Shown here piece by piece: positions 33,081 to 42,282 of a DNA stretch of 64,000 nucleotides. This DNA is from Bordetella petrii (lineage in GTDB: Bacteria; Pseudomonadota; Gammaproteobacteria; Burkholderiales; Burkholderiaceae_B), in NCBI RefSeq assembly GCF_000067205.1, contig NC_010170.1, positions 5,223,951-5,287,950 on the forward strand, read 5' to 3'. The position numbers and the translations under genes are program-made. The notes below the pieces were generated by a model. That model ran no database searches, was not told where the DNA came from, and saw only the letters and a list, made by a program, of their open reading frames with translations. The number at the start of each line of letters is the position of its first letter. The first letter of the stretch is position 1.

Positions 33081-36000
33081 ATGAGTCATTTCCTGGACCG
33101 GCTGAAATTCATGTCGCGGGTGAAATCCACCTTTTCCAGCGGTCACGGCGAAGTCGTCAACGAAGACCGCACCTGGGAAAACGCCTATCGCGGCCGCTGG
33201 CAGCACGACAAGGTTGTTCGTTCCACGCACGGCGTGAACTGTACCGGTTCGTGTTCCTGGAAGGTGTACGTCAAGAACGGCCTGATCACCTGGGAAACCC
33301 AGCAAACCGACTACCCGCGCACCCGTCCCGATCTGCCCAACCACGAGCCCCGCGGCTGTCCGCGCGGCGCCTCGTACAGCTGGTACGTGTATTCCGCCCA
33401 GCGCGTCAAGTATCCGATGATCCGCGGGCGCCTCATGCAAATGTGGCGCGAAGCCCGCAAAACCCTCGATCCCATCGCTGCCTGGGAATCCATCAGCCAG
33501 GATCCGGTCAAAGCCAAGCACTACAAATCCGTGCGCGGGCTGGGGGGGTTCGTGCGGGCCGACTGGGACGCCGCTACCGAAATCATCGCGGCGGCCAATG
33601 CCTACACCATCAAGAAATTCGGGCCCGACCGCGTGATCGGCTTTTCGCCCATTCCGGCCATGTCCATGGTCAGCTACGCCGCCGGGGCGCGCTACCTGAG
33701 CCTGCTGGGGGGCGCTTGCCTGAGCTTCTACGACTGGTACTGCGACCTACCCCCGGCCAGCCCGCAGGTGTGGGGCGAACAAACCGACGTGCCCGAATCG
33801 GCCGATTGGTACAACTCCACGTACCTGATGGTGTGGGGCTCCAACGTGCCGCAGACGCGCACGCCCGACGCGCACTTCTACACCGAGGTTCGCTACAAGG
33901 GCACCAAGACGGTGGCGGTGTCGAGCGACTTCGGCGAAATGGTCAAGTTCGGCGACATCTGGCTGGCGCCCAAGCAAGGCACCGATGCCGCGCTCGCCCT
34001 GGCCATGGGCCACGTCATCCTGAAAGAATTCCATCATACCGGCGCGTCCGACTACTTCCGCGACTACGCTAAGCGCTACACCGACATGCCCATGCTGGTG
34101 CAGCTGAAAGAACGCGACGGTTGCCTGGTGCCCGACCACTTCCTGCGTGCTTCGCAACTGGCGGATGCCCTGGGCCAGCCCAACAACCCCGACTGGAAGA
34201 CGCTGGTCATCGACAACCATACCGGCCACCTGGTGGCGCCCAACGGCAGCATCGGCTTTCGCTGGGGCGAGGCCGCCGTTGATGGCGGCGCCAAGGTCGG
34301 GCGCTGGAACCTCGAGTCGCGCGATGGCGGCAGCGGCCGCGAGATCGATCCGGTTCTCTCGTTGCTTGACTCCCGCGACGACGTGGTGGGCGTGGGTTTC
34401 CCCTATTTCGGCGGTGAACACGGCAGCGTACTGGTACGCAACGTGCCCGTGCGCCACATCGTGCTGGCCGACGGCAGCACGGCCTGCGTTGCCACGGTGT
34501 ACGACCTGCAAATGGCCAGCTACGGTGTCGACCGTGGCCTGGGCGGCGACAACGTGGCCGCCTCGTACGACGACGACGTGCCCTACACGCCGGCCTGGCA
34601 GGAAAAGCACACCACGGTGCCGCGCCACCTGGTCATCCAGGTGGCCCGAGAGTTCGCGCAGAACGCCCATGACACCCACGGCAAGTCCATGGTGATCGTC
34701 GGCGCCGCGCTGAATCACTGGTACCACATGGACATGACCTACCGCGGCATCATCAACCTGCTGATGATGTGCGGCTGCGTGGGCAAGAGCGGCGGCGGCT
34801 GGGCCCACTACGTGGGCCAGGAGAAGCTGCGTCCGCAATTCGGCTGGGCGCCGCTGGCCTTTGCGTCCGACTGGTCGCGTCCGCCGCGCCACATGAACGG
34901 TACGTCGTTCTTCTATGCACACACCAGCCAGTGGCGCCACGAAAAGCTGCCGGTCAGCGACATTCTCGGGCCTACCGCCGACGCAGGTCGCTATGGCCAG
35001 CTCAGCATGATCGACCTGAACGCCAAGTCCGAGCGCATGGGCTGGCTGCCGTCGGCGCCGCAGCTTGAAACCAACCCGCTCGACGTCGTGGCGCAAGCCG
35101 AGGCGGCCGGCCAGGATCCGGTGGCCTACGCGACGCAACGCCTCAAGAGCGGCCAGCTCAACTTCAGTTGCGACGACCCCGACAACCCGGCCAACTTCCC
35201 GCGCAATATGTTCGTCTGGCGCTCGAACATTCTTGGGTCCAGCGGCAAGGGCCACGAGTACTTCCTGAAGTACCTGCTGGGCACGCAGAACGCGGTTTTT
35301 GGCGACGAAGCCGATGCCATCAAACCGGCTGAAGTGCGTTACCGCGAAGAAGCGGCCGAAGGCAAGCTCGATCTGCTTACGGTGCTCGACTTCCGCATGA
35401 GCACCACGTGCCTGTATGGCGACATCGTGCTGCCCACCGCGACATGGTACGAAAAAGACGACCTCAACACGTCTGACATGCACCCCTTCATCCACCCGCT
35501 GTCCGAAGCCGTGCAGCCGCTGTGGGAAAGCAAGACCGACTGGGAAATCTACAAACTGCTGGCGAAGAAATTCAGCGAGATCGGCGGCCCGTACCTGGGC
35601 AAGCGCAAAGACCTCGTCCTGACGCCGCTGCTGCACGACACCCCGGGAGAACTGGGCCAGGCCTTCGAGCCCAAAGACTGGAAGCTGGGCGAATGCGACC
35701 TGGTGCCGGGCAAGACCGCGCCGTCCATGACGGTGGTCGAGCGCGACTACAACGATATCTACCGCAAGTTCACGTCGGTGGGGCCGCTGCTCGATAAGTT
35801 GGGCAACGGCGGCAAGGGCATCAACTGGAACACCGAGCACGAAGTGCACGAGCTTGCCGAGCTGAACCGCCGCGTCGAAACCGAGGGCGTCAGCGAAGGA
35901 CGGCCGCGCCTGGATACCGCCATCGACGCCGCTGAAATGATCCTGACCTTCGCGCCGGAAACCAACGGCCACGTGTCGGTCAAGGCCTGGGAAGCCCTGG

Positions 36001-36821
36001 GCAAGATCACCGGCCGCGACCATACCCACCTGGCTGTCGGCCGCGAGCACGACAAGATCCGCTTCCGCGACATCCAGGTGCAGCCGCGCAAGATCATCTC
36101 GGCGCCCACCTGGTCGGGCCTGGAAAGCGAAGAAGTCAGCTACAACGCCGGCTACACCAACGTGCACGAACTGATCCCGTGGCGCACCCTCACCGGCCGC
36201 CAGCAGTTCTATCAAGACCACCGCTGGATGCTTGATTTCGGCGAAGGGTTCTGCGCCTACAAGCCGCCCATCAATACGCGCACCGTGGCGCCGATGCTGG
36301 GCCAGTATCCCAACGGCGAACACGAGCTGGTGCTGAACTGGATCACGCCGCACCAGAAGTGGGGTATTCACAGTACCTACTCCGATAACCTGCGCATGCT
36401 CACGCTCAGTCGCGGCGGGCCGCACGTATGGGTTTCCGAAACCGAGGCCAAGCAGGCCGGCCTGGTCGACAACGACTGGGTCGAGGTCTTCAACGTCAAC
36501 GGCACCCTGACGGCCCGGGTCGTGGTAAGCCAGCGCGTGCCGGTGGGCATGTGCCTGATGTACCACGCACAGGAAAAAATCATCAACGTGCCCGGTGCGG
36601 AAACCAGCGGCATGCGCGGCGGCATCCACAACTCGGTGACGCGCGCGGTGCTCAAGCCCACCCACATGATCGGCGGCTATGCCCAGCAGGCCTATGGTTT
36701 CAACTACTACGGCACGGTCGGCAGCAACCGCGACGAATACGTCGTGGTGCGCAAGATGAAAAAGGTCGATTGGATGGAAGGCCCGTTGGGGCAGCAGCTC
36801 GAAGAAGGAAGCGCAAAATGA
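33081..36821 (+). CDS. narG: respiratory nitrate reductase alpha subunit NarG
   Basis: The 1246-residue molybdenum subunit reduces nitrate to nitrite on the cytoplasmic side. Ligands of the FS0 iron-sulfur cluster are at His50, Cys54, Cys58 and Cys93, and the Mo ligand at Asp222 (YDWYCDLPPASP), the same numbers as in E. coli NarG. The N-terminal vestigial Tat-like stretch is short. GGAGAAAAGA precedes the ATG. The stop overlaps narH in ATGA. It needs the bis-MGD cofactor, and moaA lies downstream in the same set. Confidence 0.98.
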   Translation: MSHFLDRLKFMSRVKSTFSSGHGEVVNEDRTWENAYRGRWQHDKVVRSTHGVNCTGSCSWKVYVKNGLITWETQQTDYPRTRPDLPNHEPRGCPRGASYSWYVYSAQRVKYPMIRGRLMQMWREARKTLDPIAAWESISQDPVKAKHYKSVRGLGGFVRADWDAATEIIAAANAYTIKKFGPDRVIGFSPIPAMSMVSYAAGARYLSLLGGACLSFYDWYCDLPPASPQVWGEQTDVPESADWYNSTYLMVWGSNVPQTRTPDAHFYTEVRYKGTKTVAVSSDFGEMVKFGDIWLAPKQGTDAALALAMGHVILKEFHHTGASDYFRDYAKRYTDMPMLVQLKERDGCLVPDHFLRASQLADALGQPNNPDWKTLVIDNHTGHLVAPNGSIGFRWGEAAVDGGAKVGRWNLESRDGGSGREIDPVLSLLDSRDDVVGVGFPYFGGEHGSVLVRNVPVRHIVLADGSTACVATVYDLQMASYGVDRGLGGDNVAASYDDDVPYTPAWQEKHTTVPRHLVIQVAREFAQNAHDTHGKSMVIVGAALNHWYHMDMTYRGIINLLMMCGCVGKSGGGWAHYVGQEKLRPQFGWAPLAFASDWSRPPRHMNGTSFFYAHTSQWRHEKLPVSDILGPTADAGRYGQLSMIDLNAKSERMGWLPSAPQLETNPLDVVAQAEAAGQDPVAYATQRLKSGQLNFSCDDPDNPANFPRNMFVWRSNILGSSGKGHEYFLKYLLGTQNAVFGDEADAIKPAEVRYREEAAEGKLDLLTVLDFRMSTTCLYGDIVLPTATWYEKDDLNTSDMHPFIHPLSEAVQPLWESKTDWEIYKLLAKKFSEIGGPYLGKRKDLVLTPLLHDTPGELGQAFEPKDWKLGECDLVPGKTAPSMTVVERDYNDIYRKFTSVGPLLDKLGNGGKGINWNTEHEVHELAELNRRVETEGVSEGRPRLDTAIDAAEMILTFAPETNGHVSVKAWEALGKITGRDHTHLAVGREHDKIRFRDIQVQPRKIISAPTWSGLESEEVSYNAGYTNVHELIPWRTLTGRQQFYQDHRWMLDFGEGFCAYKPPINTRTVAPMLGQYPNGEHELVLNWITPHQKWGIHSTYSDNLRMLTLSRGGPHVWVSETEAKQAGLVDNDWVEVFNVNGTLTARVVVSQRVPVGMCLMYHAQEKIINVPGAETSGMRGGIHNSVTRAVLKPTHMIGGYAQQAYGFNYYGTVGSNRDEYVVVRKMKKVDWMEGPLGQQLEEGSAK

Positions 36822-38383
36822 AAATCCGTGCCCAAGTCGGTATGGTGCTGAACCTGGACAAGTGCATCGGCTGCCACACCTGCTCCATCACCTGCAAGAA
36901 CGTCTGGACCAGCCGCGACGGCGTCGAGTACGCCTGGTTCAACAACGTGGAAACCAAGCCTGGCATCGGCTACCCAAAAGAATGGGAAAACCAGTCGCGC
37001 TGGAACGGCGGCTGGACGCGCACGCCCGCCGGCAAACTCGAACCGCGCCAGGGCGGCAAGCTGAAGATTCTGGCGAACCTGTTCGCCAACCCCAACTTGC
37101 CGGCCATCGACGACTACTACGAACCGTTTACCTACGACTACGAACACCTGCAGAACGCCCCGCTGAGCCAGACCCCGCCAACGGCCCGGCCGGTGTCGGT
37201 GCTGACCGGCCGCAAGATGGACAAGATCCACTGGGGCCCGAACTGGGAAGACGACCTGGGCGGCGAATTCAGTTCGCGTAGCCGCGACGCGCTGTTCGAG
37301 GGCGTACAGAAAGAAATGTACTCGACCTTCGAGAACACGTTCATGATGTACCTGCCCCGCTTGTGCGAGCACTGCCTGAACCCCGCCTGCGTGGCCAGCT
37401 GCCCGTCGGGTTCCATCTACAAGCGCGAAGACGACGGTATCGTGCTGGTTGACCAGGACAAGTGCCGCGGCTGGCGCATGTGCATCTCGGGCTGCCCGTA
37501 CAAGAAGGTGTACTACAACTGGCAGAGCGGCAAGGCTGAGAAATGCACGTTCTGTTATCCGCGGATCGAGGCCGGCCAGCCGACGGTGTGTTCCGAAACC
37601 TGCGTGGGCCGCATCCGCTATCTGGGCGTGTTGCTGTACGACGCGGACCGCATCGAGGCGGCCGCGGCCAGCGCCAGCGAGCAAGACCTGTACCAGGCGC
37701 AGCTCGACGTGTTCCTGGACCCGCATTCGCCCGAGGTCATTGCCGAAGCGCGCCGCCAGGGCATACCGGATTCGTGGCTGCAGGCCGCGCGCCAGTCGCC
37801 GGTATACAAGATGGCATGCGAGTGGAAGGTAGCGTTCCCGCTGCACCCTGAGTACCGCACGCTGCCCATGGTCTGGTACATACCGCCGCTGTCGCCCATT
37901 CAGTCGGCAGCCGAGGCCGGCCATATGCCGCACAAGACGGTCGGCACGACCGGCGTGATTCCCGACGTGTCTACCCTGCGCATTCCCTTGCGCTACCTGG
38001 CCAACCTGCTGACCGCAGGCGACGAAGCGCCGGTACAGCGGGCGCTGGAGCGTCTGCTGGCCATGCGGGCGTACATGCGCGCCGAGTCGGTGCATGGTGA
38101 GCAGGACGAGGCCATTCTGGCCGACGTCGGCCTGGACCGCGCCACCGTGCGCGACATGTATCGCATCATGGCCATCGCCAACTACGAAGACCGTTTCGTG
38201 GTGCCCTCCAGCCACAAGGAAATGGTCGAAGACAGCTTCAACGACAAGGGCAGCTGCGGCTTCACGTTCGGCAACGGTTGCTCGGGCGGCGTGTCCGATG
38301 GCGCGCTGTTCGGCAAGAAACCGCGCGGCAGCGAGATCTTTATCGAGATGCCCAAGTCGCGCAAGAAAACCGCCCTGGCCTGA
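36818..38383 (+). CDS. narH: respiratory nitrate reductase beta subunit NarH
   Basis: The 521-residue electron-transfer subunit carries four cysteine clusters: CIGCHTCSITC near residue 16, CEHCLNPACVASCP near 184, CRGWRMCISGCP near 217 and CTFCYPR with the later Cys near 245. The Trp in CRGWRMC replaces a Cys and gives the [3Fe-4S] centre known from E. coli. It links haem b in NarI to NarG. The chosen ATG lies in the last codons of narG; an open frame extends far upstream inside narG but has no homology. Confidence 0.98.
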   Translation: MKIRAQVGMVLNLDKCIGCHTCSITCKNVWTSRDGVEYAWFNNVETKPGIGYPKEWENQSRWNGGWTRTPAGKLEPRQGGKLKILANLFANPNLPAIDDYYEPFTYDYEHLQNAPLSQTPPTARPVSVLTGRKMDKIHWGPNWEDDLGGEFSSRSRDALFEGVQKEMYSTFENTFMMYLPRLCEHCLNPACVASCPSGSIYKREDDGIVLVDQDKCRGWRMCISGCPYKKVYYNWQSGKAEKCTFCYPRIEAGQPTVCSETCVGRIRYLGVLLYDADRIEAAAASASEQDLYQAQLDVFLDPHSPEVIAEARRQGIPDSWLQAARQSPVYKMACEWKVAFPLHPEYRTLPMVWYIPPLSPIQSAAEAGHMPHKTVGTTGVIPDVSTLRIPLRYLANLLTAGDEAPVQRALERLLAMRAYMRAESVHGEQDEAILADVGLDRATVRDMYRIMAIANYEDRFVVPSSHKEMVEDSFNDKGSCGFTFGNGCSGGVSDGALFGKKPRGSEIFIEMPKSRKKTALA

Positions 38384-38398
38384 GCACGGAACCGAACC

Positions 38399-39046
38399 AT
38401 GAGCCCATATCGCATTCTTTCCGCGCTGCTGAGTTATCCCGAGCAGGATCTCCTCGATGCCCTGCCTGAGATCGACGACGCGCTCGACGCCCACCCCGAA
38501 GCGCAAGACCAGTTGTCGCCCCTGACCGACCACCTGAAGACTCACGGCCTGATCGAGCTACAAGAGAACTACGTCGCCACGTTCGATCGCAACCCGTCGC
38601 ATTCGCTGCACTTGTTCGAGCACGTGCACGGCGAAAGCCGTGACCGCGGCCAGGCCATGGTCGACCTGCTGGAGGAATACCGTCGCCACGGTTTCGAGCC
38701 TGGCGCGGCCGAGCTGCCCGACCACGTGCCGCTGTTCCTGGAACTGCTGGGCCTGATCGACCCGGCGCAGGCGCGCCAACTGCTCGATGAGGCCATTCAT
38801 GTGCTGGCCGCCATCGGTGCGCGCCTGGCGCGCGCCGGCAGCCCGTACTCGACGGTCTTCGCCGTGCTGCGCGGCATGACCGACGTGGTGCCGCGCGAGC
38901 AGACCGACCCGCCGGTGCGCGACATGGACGAAGCCATGGAAGCCTACGGCGTGGGTCCCGACGGCGTCGAACCGCTGCTGCCGATGGCCGCCGCCGGCAC
39001 GCACGTCGTGCATTTCCATCCCCGCGCGCGCGGCGCACAACAATAA
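38399..39046 (+). CDS. narJ: nitrate reductase assembly chaperone NarJ
   Basis: The 215-residue helical chaperone (TorD/NarJ family) is needed to insert the Mo cofactor and the FS0 cluster into NarG, and is not part of the final complex. The family motif DHLPLFLELL-like stretch reads DHVPLFLELLGLIDPAQA near residues 107-124, and FDRNPSHSLHLFEHVHGESRDRGQAM near 62-87 is typical. It sits 15 bp after narH and 16 bp before narI. Confidence 0.96.
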   Translation: MSPYRILSALLSYPEQDLLDALPEIDDALDAHPEAQDQLSPLTDHLKTHGLIELQENYVATFDRNPSHSLHLFEHVHGESRDRGQAMVDLLEEYRRHGFEPGAAELPDHVPLFLELLGLIDPAQARQLLDEAIHVLAAIGARLARAGSPYSTVFAVLRGMTDVVPREQTDPPVRDMDEAMEAYGVGPDGVEPLLPMAAAGTHVVHFHPRARGAQQ

Positions 39047-39062
39047 GGCCGGGAGCCCATCC

Positions 39063-39746
39063 ATGAATACCCTGCATCAGTTCCTGTTCGGCGTCTATCC
39101 TTACATTGCGCTCAGCATCTTCCTGCTAGGCAGCCTGGCGCGCTTCGAGCGCGAGCAGTACACCTGGAAAAGCGACAGTTCGCAGTTGCTGTACCGCGGC
39201 CAGCTGCGCCTGGGCAATATCCTGTTCCACATCGGCATTCTGGGCCTGTTCTTCGGCCACTTGGTGGGTCTGCTGACCCCGGTGGTGGTATGGGACACCC
39301 TGGGCGTGTCGCACAGCGTCAAGCAGGCCGTGGCCATGGCGGCCGGCGGCATCATGGGAATGCTGTGCCTGGTGGGCCTGCTTATCCTGGTGCATCGCCG
39401 CCTGACCCATCCCCGCATTGCCCACGTCACGCGGCCAGGCGACAAGATCCTGTTGCTATGGCTGCTGGTGACCCTGCTGCTGGGCTTGTCGACCATCGTC
39501 TTGTCGGCGGGCCACATGGATGGCCACATGATGGTGCAGTTCATGACCTGGGCCCAGCACATCATTACTTTCCAGGGCGACGCGGCCAGCCACATTGCCG
39601 AAGTGCCGGTGCTGTTCAAGGCGCACCTGTTCATGGGCCTGACGCTGTTCGTGATTTTCCCGTTTACCCGCCTGGTGCATGTCTGGAGCGGCTTTGCCTC
39701 GGTAGGCTACCTGGGCCGCGCCTGGCAGCTGGTGCGGCCGCGCTGA
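39063..39746 (+). CDS. narI: respiratory nitrate reductase gamma subunit NarI
   Basis: The 227-residue membrane subunit has five hydrophobic segments and binds two b-type haems through His residues near positions 57-67 (FHIGILGLFFGHLVGL) and 185-207 (KAHLFMGL and RLVHVWS). It oxidises quinol and passes electrons to NarH, contributing to proton motive force. The Ser-Arg-Arg-free N-terminus starts directly in the first helix, as usual. Confidence 0.97.
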   Translation: MNTLHQFLFGVYPYIALSIFLLGSLARFEREQYTWKSDSSQLLYRGQLRLGNILFHIGILGLFFGHLVGLLTPVVVWDTLGVSHSVKQAVAMAAGGIMGMLCLVGLLILVHRRLTHPRIAHVTRPGDKILLLWLLVTLLLGLSTIVLSAGHMDGHMMVQFMTWAQHIITFQGDAASHIAEVPVLFKAHLFMGLTLFVIFPFTRLVHVWSGFASVGYLGRAWQLVRPR

Positions 39747-39788
39747 ACCCTAATGCCGCCGGCCCGGCCGGCGGCTGCGAGAACCAAC

Positions 39789-40535
39789 ATGCCTGTCATC
39801 GTCAACGGCGTCGAACTCAACGATGCCGACCTGGAACAAGAACTGCCTAACCATGGCGACGCGGCCAACCCGCAGCGTCGCGCCATTACGGCATTGGTGT
39901 TGCGCCGCGTGATGCTGGACGAGGCCCGACGGCTGGGCCTGAACGCCGAGAATGACGATGCCGCGATCGATGCCCTGCTCGATTCGCAGGCCGCCACGCC
40001 CGAGCCCGATGATGCCGCGTGCCGCCGCCATTACGAGATGCACCCTGAACGCTTCACCGTGGGAGAGTTGGTCGAGGCCGACCATATCCTCTTCCAAGTG
40101 ACGCCGCAGGTCGACCTGCAACGCTTGCGCGAGCGCGCCGAAGCGGCCCTGCAGCAGGCGCAGGCCGAGCCCGAGCGCTTCGCGGAGCTGGCGCGCGCCT
40201 TGTCGAATTGCCCGTCTGCGGCCGTGGGCGGCAGCCTAGGCCAACTGGGCCGGGGTGACACCGTGCCCGAGTTCGAACGGGCGGTATTCGGCCAGCCTGC
40301 TGGCACGGTGCTGCCGCGCCTGGTGGAAACCCGCCATGGCCTGCATATCGTGCGCATCGTCCGCCATGTGGCGGGCCGTCTGCTGCCGTACGAGCAGGTG
40401 GCGCCGCGCATTGCGCAGGCGCTGGCGGCGGCCAGCCGCGACACGGCATGGCGTCAGTACACGCGCATGCTGGTCGGCCGTGCTCGCATCGAGGGCATCG
40501 AACTGGAAGGCGCCGACGGCCTCCTGGTGCAATAA
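39789..40535 (+). CDS. parvulin-type peptidyl-prolyl cis-trans isomerase
   Basis: The 248-residue product has an N-terminal helical SurA-like arm and a parvulin domain at about residues 92-195 (ADHILFQVTP, FAELARALSNCPSAAVGGSLGQLGRG, FGQPAGTVLPRLVETRHGLHIVRI). No signal peptide is seen, so it is probably cytoplasmic. Parvulins at this place in nar operons are common in Burkholderiales and are thought to help assembly of the reductase. ATG at 39789 follows narI by 42 bp; an in-frame ATG at 39753 would add 12 residues. Confidence 0.9.
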   Translation: MPVIVNGVELNDADLEQELPNHGDAANPQRRAITALVLRRVMLDEARRLGLNAENDDAAIDALLDSQAATPEPDDAACRRHYEMHPERFTVGELVEADHILFQVTPQVDLQRLRERAEAALQQAQAEPERFAELARALSNCPSAAVGGSLGQLGRGDTVPEFERAVFGQPAGTVLPRLVETRHGLHIVRIVRHVAGRLLPYEQVAPRIAQALAAASRDTAWRQYTRMLVGRARIEGIELEGADGLLVQ

Positions 40536-40545
40536 GGCGGCGACG

Positions 40546-41535
40546 ATGCCTGGCGCGACTTCCCTGACAGACGGCCACGGCCGGCGCATCGACTACCTGC
40601 GCGTATCGGTTACCGACCGCTGCGACCTGCGCTGCACGTATTGCCTGCCGGCCGGCTTCAAAGATTTCGACGCGCCCGCGCACTGGCTCACCCACGCTGA
40701 AATGGCGCGCCTGGTTGGCGTTTTCGTCGGCCTGGGCGTGCGCAAGCTGCGCCTGACCGGCGGCGAGCCCCTGACCCGTGGCGGCCTGTCCAGCCTGGTG
40801 CGTGCGGTGGCCGGCTTGCCGGGCCTGCAAGACTTGTCGCTGTCCACCAACGGAACAAGGTTGGCGCGCCATGCGGCCGAACTGCGCGCGGCCGGCGTGT
40901 CGCGCCTGAATGTCAGCCTGGACACACTGGACGCCGGCGCCTATGCGCGCATCACGGGCCGCGACTGCCTGGACGACGTGCTGAGCGGACTGGATGCCGC
41001 GCGGGCCGCCGGGTTCGCGCCTATCAAGCTCAATGCCGTGGTGCAGGCCGGCACTCCCGAAGCCGACCTGGAGCGGCTGCTGGCCTATGCCTGCCGCCAG
41101 GGTTATGTGTTGCGGTTGATCGAGCCCATGCCCGTGGGCGACACGGGACGGCGCAGCGCCGGCGTCGACCTTTCCGCGCTGGGCCGGCAGTTGGCTGCCT
41201 GCCATGGCCTGATGCCGGCGGTGGCGGGGCTGGGCGCCGGCCCCGCACGCTACTGGAGCAACGCCGAAGGCCAGTTGGTGCTGGGCGTCATTACGCCCAT
41301 GTCGCAACATTTCTGCGCGGCCTGCAACCGGGTCCGGTTGGGGGCCGACGGCACGCTATATCTGTGCCTGGGCCAGCGCGACAGCGTGCCCCTGGGAGAA
41401 CGGTTGCGGCAGGGCGCCAGCGACGCCGAGCTGGCGCAGACCATCAGGGCGGCCATTGCCGTCAAGCCCGAGCGCCACGATTTCAATACACACCCCGAAC
41501 GCATCGTGCGTTTCATGTCCCAAACCGGGGGTTGA
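40546..41535 (+). CDS. moaA: GTP 3',8-cyclase MoaA
   Basis: The 329-residue radical SAM enzyme turns GTP into 3',8-cyclo-GTP, the first step of molybdenum cofactor synthesis. The N-terminal cluster is CDLRCTYC (residues 26-33 region), the C-terminal cluster is FCAACNRVRL plus the Cys of LYLCLG. The sequence ends in Gly-Gly, required in MoaA. The ATG lies 10 bp after the parvulin stop. A moaA placed inside a nar operon links cofactor supply to anaerobic nitrate respiration. Confidence 0.95.
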   Translation: MPGATSLTDGHGRRIDYLRVSVTDRCDLRCTYCLPAGFKDFDAPAHWLTHAEMARLVGVFVGLGVRKLRLTGGEPLTRGGLSSLVRAVAGLPGLQDLSLSTNGTRLARHAAELRAAGVSRLNVSLDTLDAGAYARITGRDCLDDVLSGLDAARAAGFAPIKLNAVVQAGTPEADLERLLAYACRQGYVLRLIEPMPVGDTGRRSAGVDLSALGRQLAACHGLMPAVAGLGAGPARYWSNAEGQLVLGVITPMSQHFCAACNRVRLGADGTLYLCLGQRDSVPLGERLRQGASDAELAQTIRAAIAVKPERHDFNTHPERIVRFMSQTGG

Positions 41536-41537
41536 CC

Positions 41538-42200
41538 ATGGGCGAGCAACTGTCCGTCCGTGGCCCGCGCGACCTGGAACGCTTCATCAGCGGGTTCCAG
41601 CGTTTCCAGCAGCACTATTTCGACGACGCGCCTGCGCTGTACCGCGGCCTGTGCCGCGGCCAGAATCCCGGCACCCTTCTAATAGGCTGCTGCGATTCGC
41701 GAGTTGATCCGGCCTTGTTGCTGGGGTGCGATCCCGGCGATATCTTCACCGTGCGCAACGTGGCCAACCTGGTGCCGCCGTCCGAAGAAGATGGTGGGCA
41801 GCATGGCGTGCTGGCCGCCATCCAGTTCGCGGTGGAACAACTGCAGGTGGGCCGCATCATCGTGCTGGGCCACAGCCAATGCGGCGGCATACGCGCCCTG
41901 ATGGAGCAGCGCCTGGACGACCGGGCCGAAGACGATTACATCGGGCGCTGGATGAATATTGCCGAGCCCGCGCGCGCGCAGGTGCTGCGGCAAATGCCGC
42001 AAGCCAGCCTGGCCGAACAGCGGCGCGCCTGCGAGCAGGCGTCCATCCTGGTCTCGCTGCGCCACCTGGAATCCTTCGCCTGCGTGCGGCGCCAGTTGGC
42101 GCGCGGCGCCATCAGCCTGCACGGCTGGTACTTCGACCTTGATGCCGGCGCCCTGCAGGCCTATTCGCCGCGCGCCGACGCTTTTCTGCCGCTGACCTGA
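41538..42200 (+). CDS. beta-class carbonic anhydrase
   Basis: The 220-residue enzyme interconverts carbon dioxide and bicarbonate. The zinc site is visible: Cys51 and Asp53-x-Arg55 in GCCDSRVDP, His112 and Cys115 in GHSQCGG. Length and the C-terminal ISLHGWYFDLDAGAL match the CynT/Can type. It starts 2 bp after moaA and ends before narX, so it should be co-transcribed with the nitrate genes. Bicarbonate supply or pH balance in nitrate-respiring cells is possible but is inference. Confidence 0.93.
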   Translation: MGEQLSVRGPRDLERFISGFQRFQQHYFDDAPALYRGLCRGQNPGTLLIGCCDSRVDPALLLGCDPGDIFTVRNVANLVPPSEEDGGQHGVLAAIQFAVEQLQVGRIIVLGHSQCGGIRALMEQRLDDRAEDDYIGRWMNIAEPARAQVLRQMPQASLAEQRRACEQASILVSLRHLESFACVRRQLARGAISLHGWYFDLDAGALQAYSPRADAFLPLT

Positions 42201-42282
42201 AGGCATCCGGGGTGCCCCGCATCTCCGCCGGGCAGCCCTGAAAGAAGCTAAACTCTTCTTGTCCAGCCGCTGGCGTCGTGAC

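Noticed and set aside
33747..36665. A 970-codon minus-strand frame opposite narG.
   Set aside because: It is the codon-phase shadow of narG, with no ribosome binding site or recognisable domain; NarG itself has all cofactor ligands.
36428..36817. A 130-codon upstream extension of the narH frame.
   Set aside because: It lies wholly inside narG and has no resemblance to NarH, whose normal start is the ATG overlapping the narG stop.
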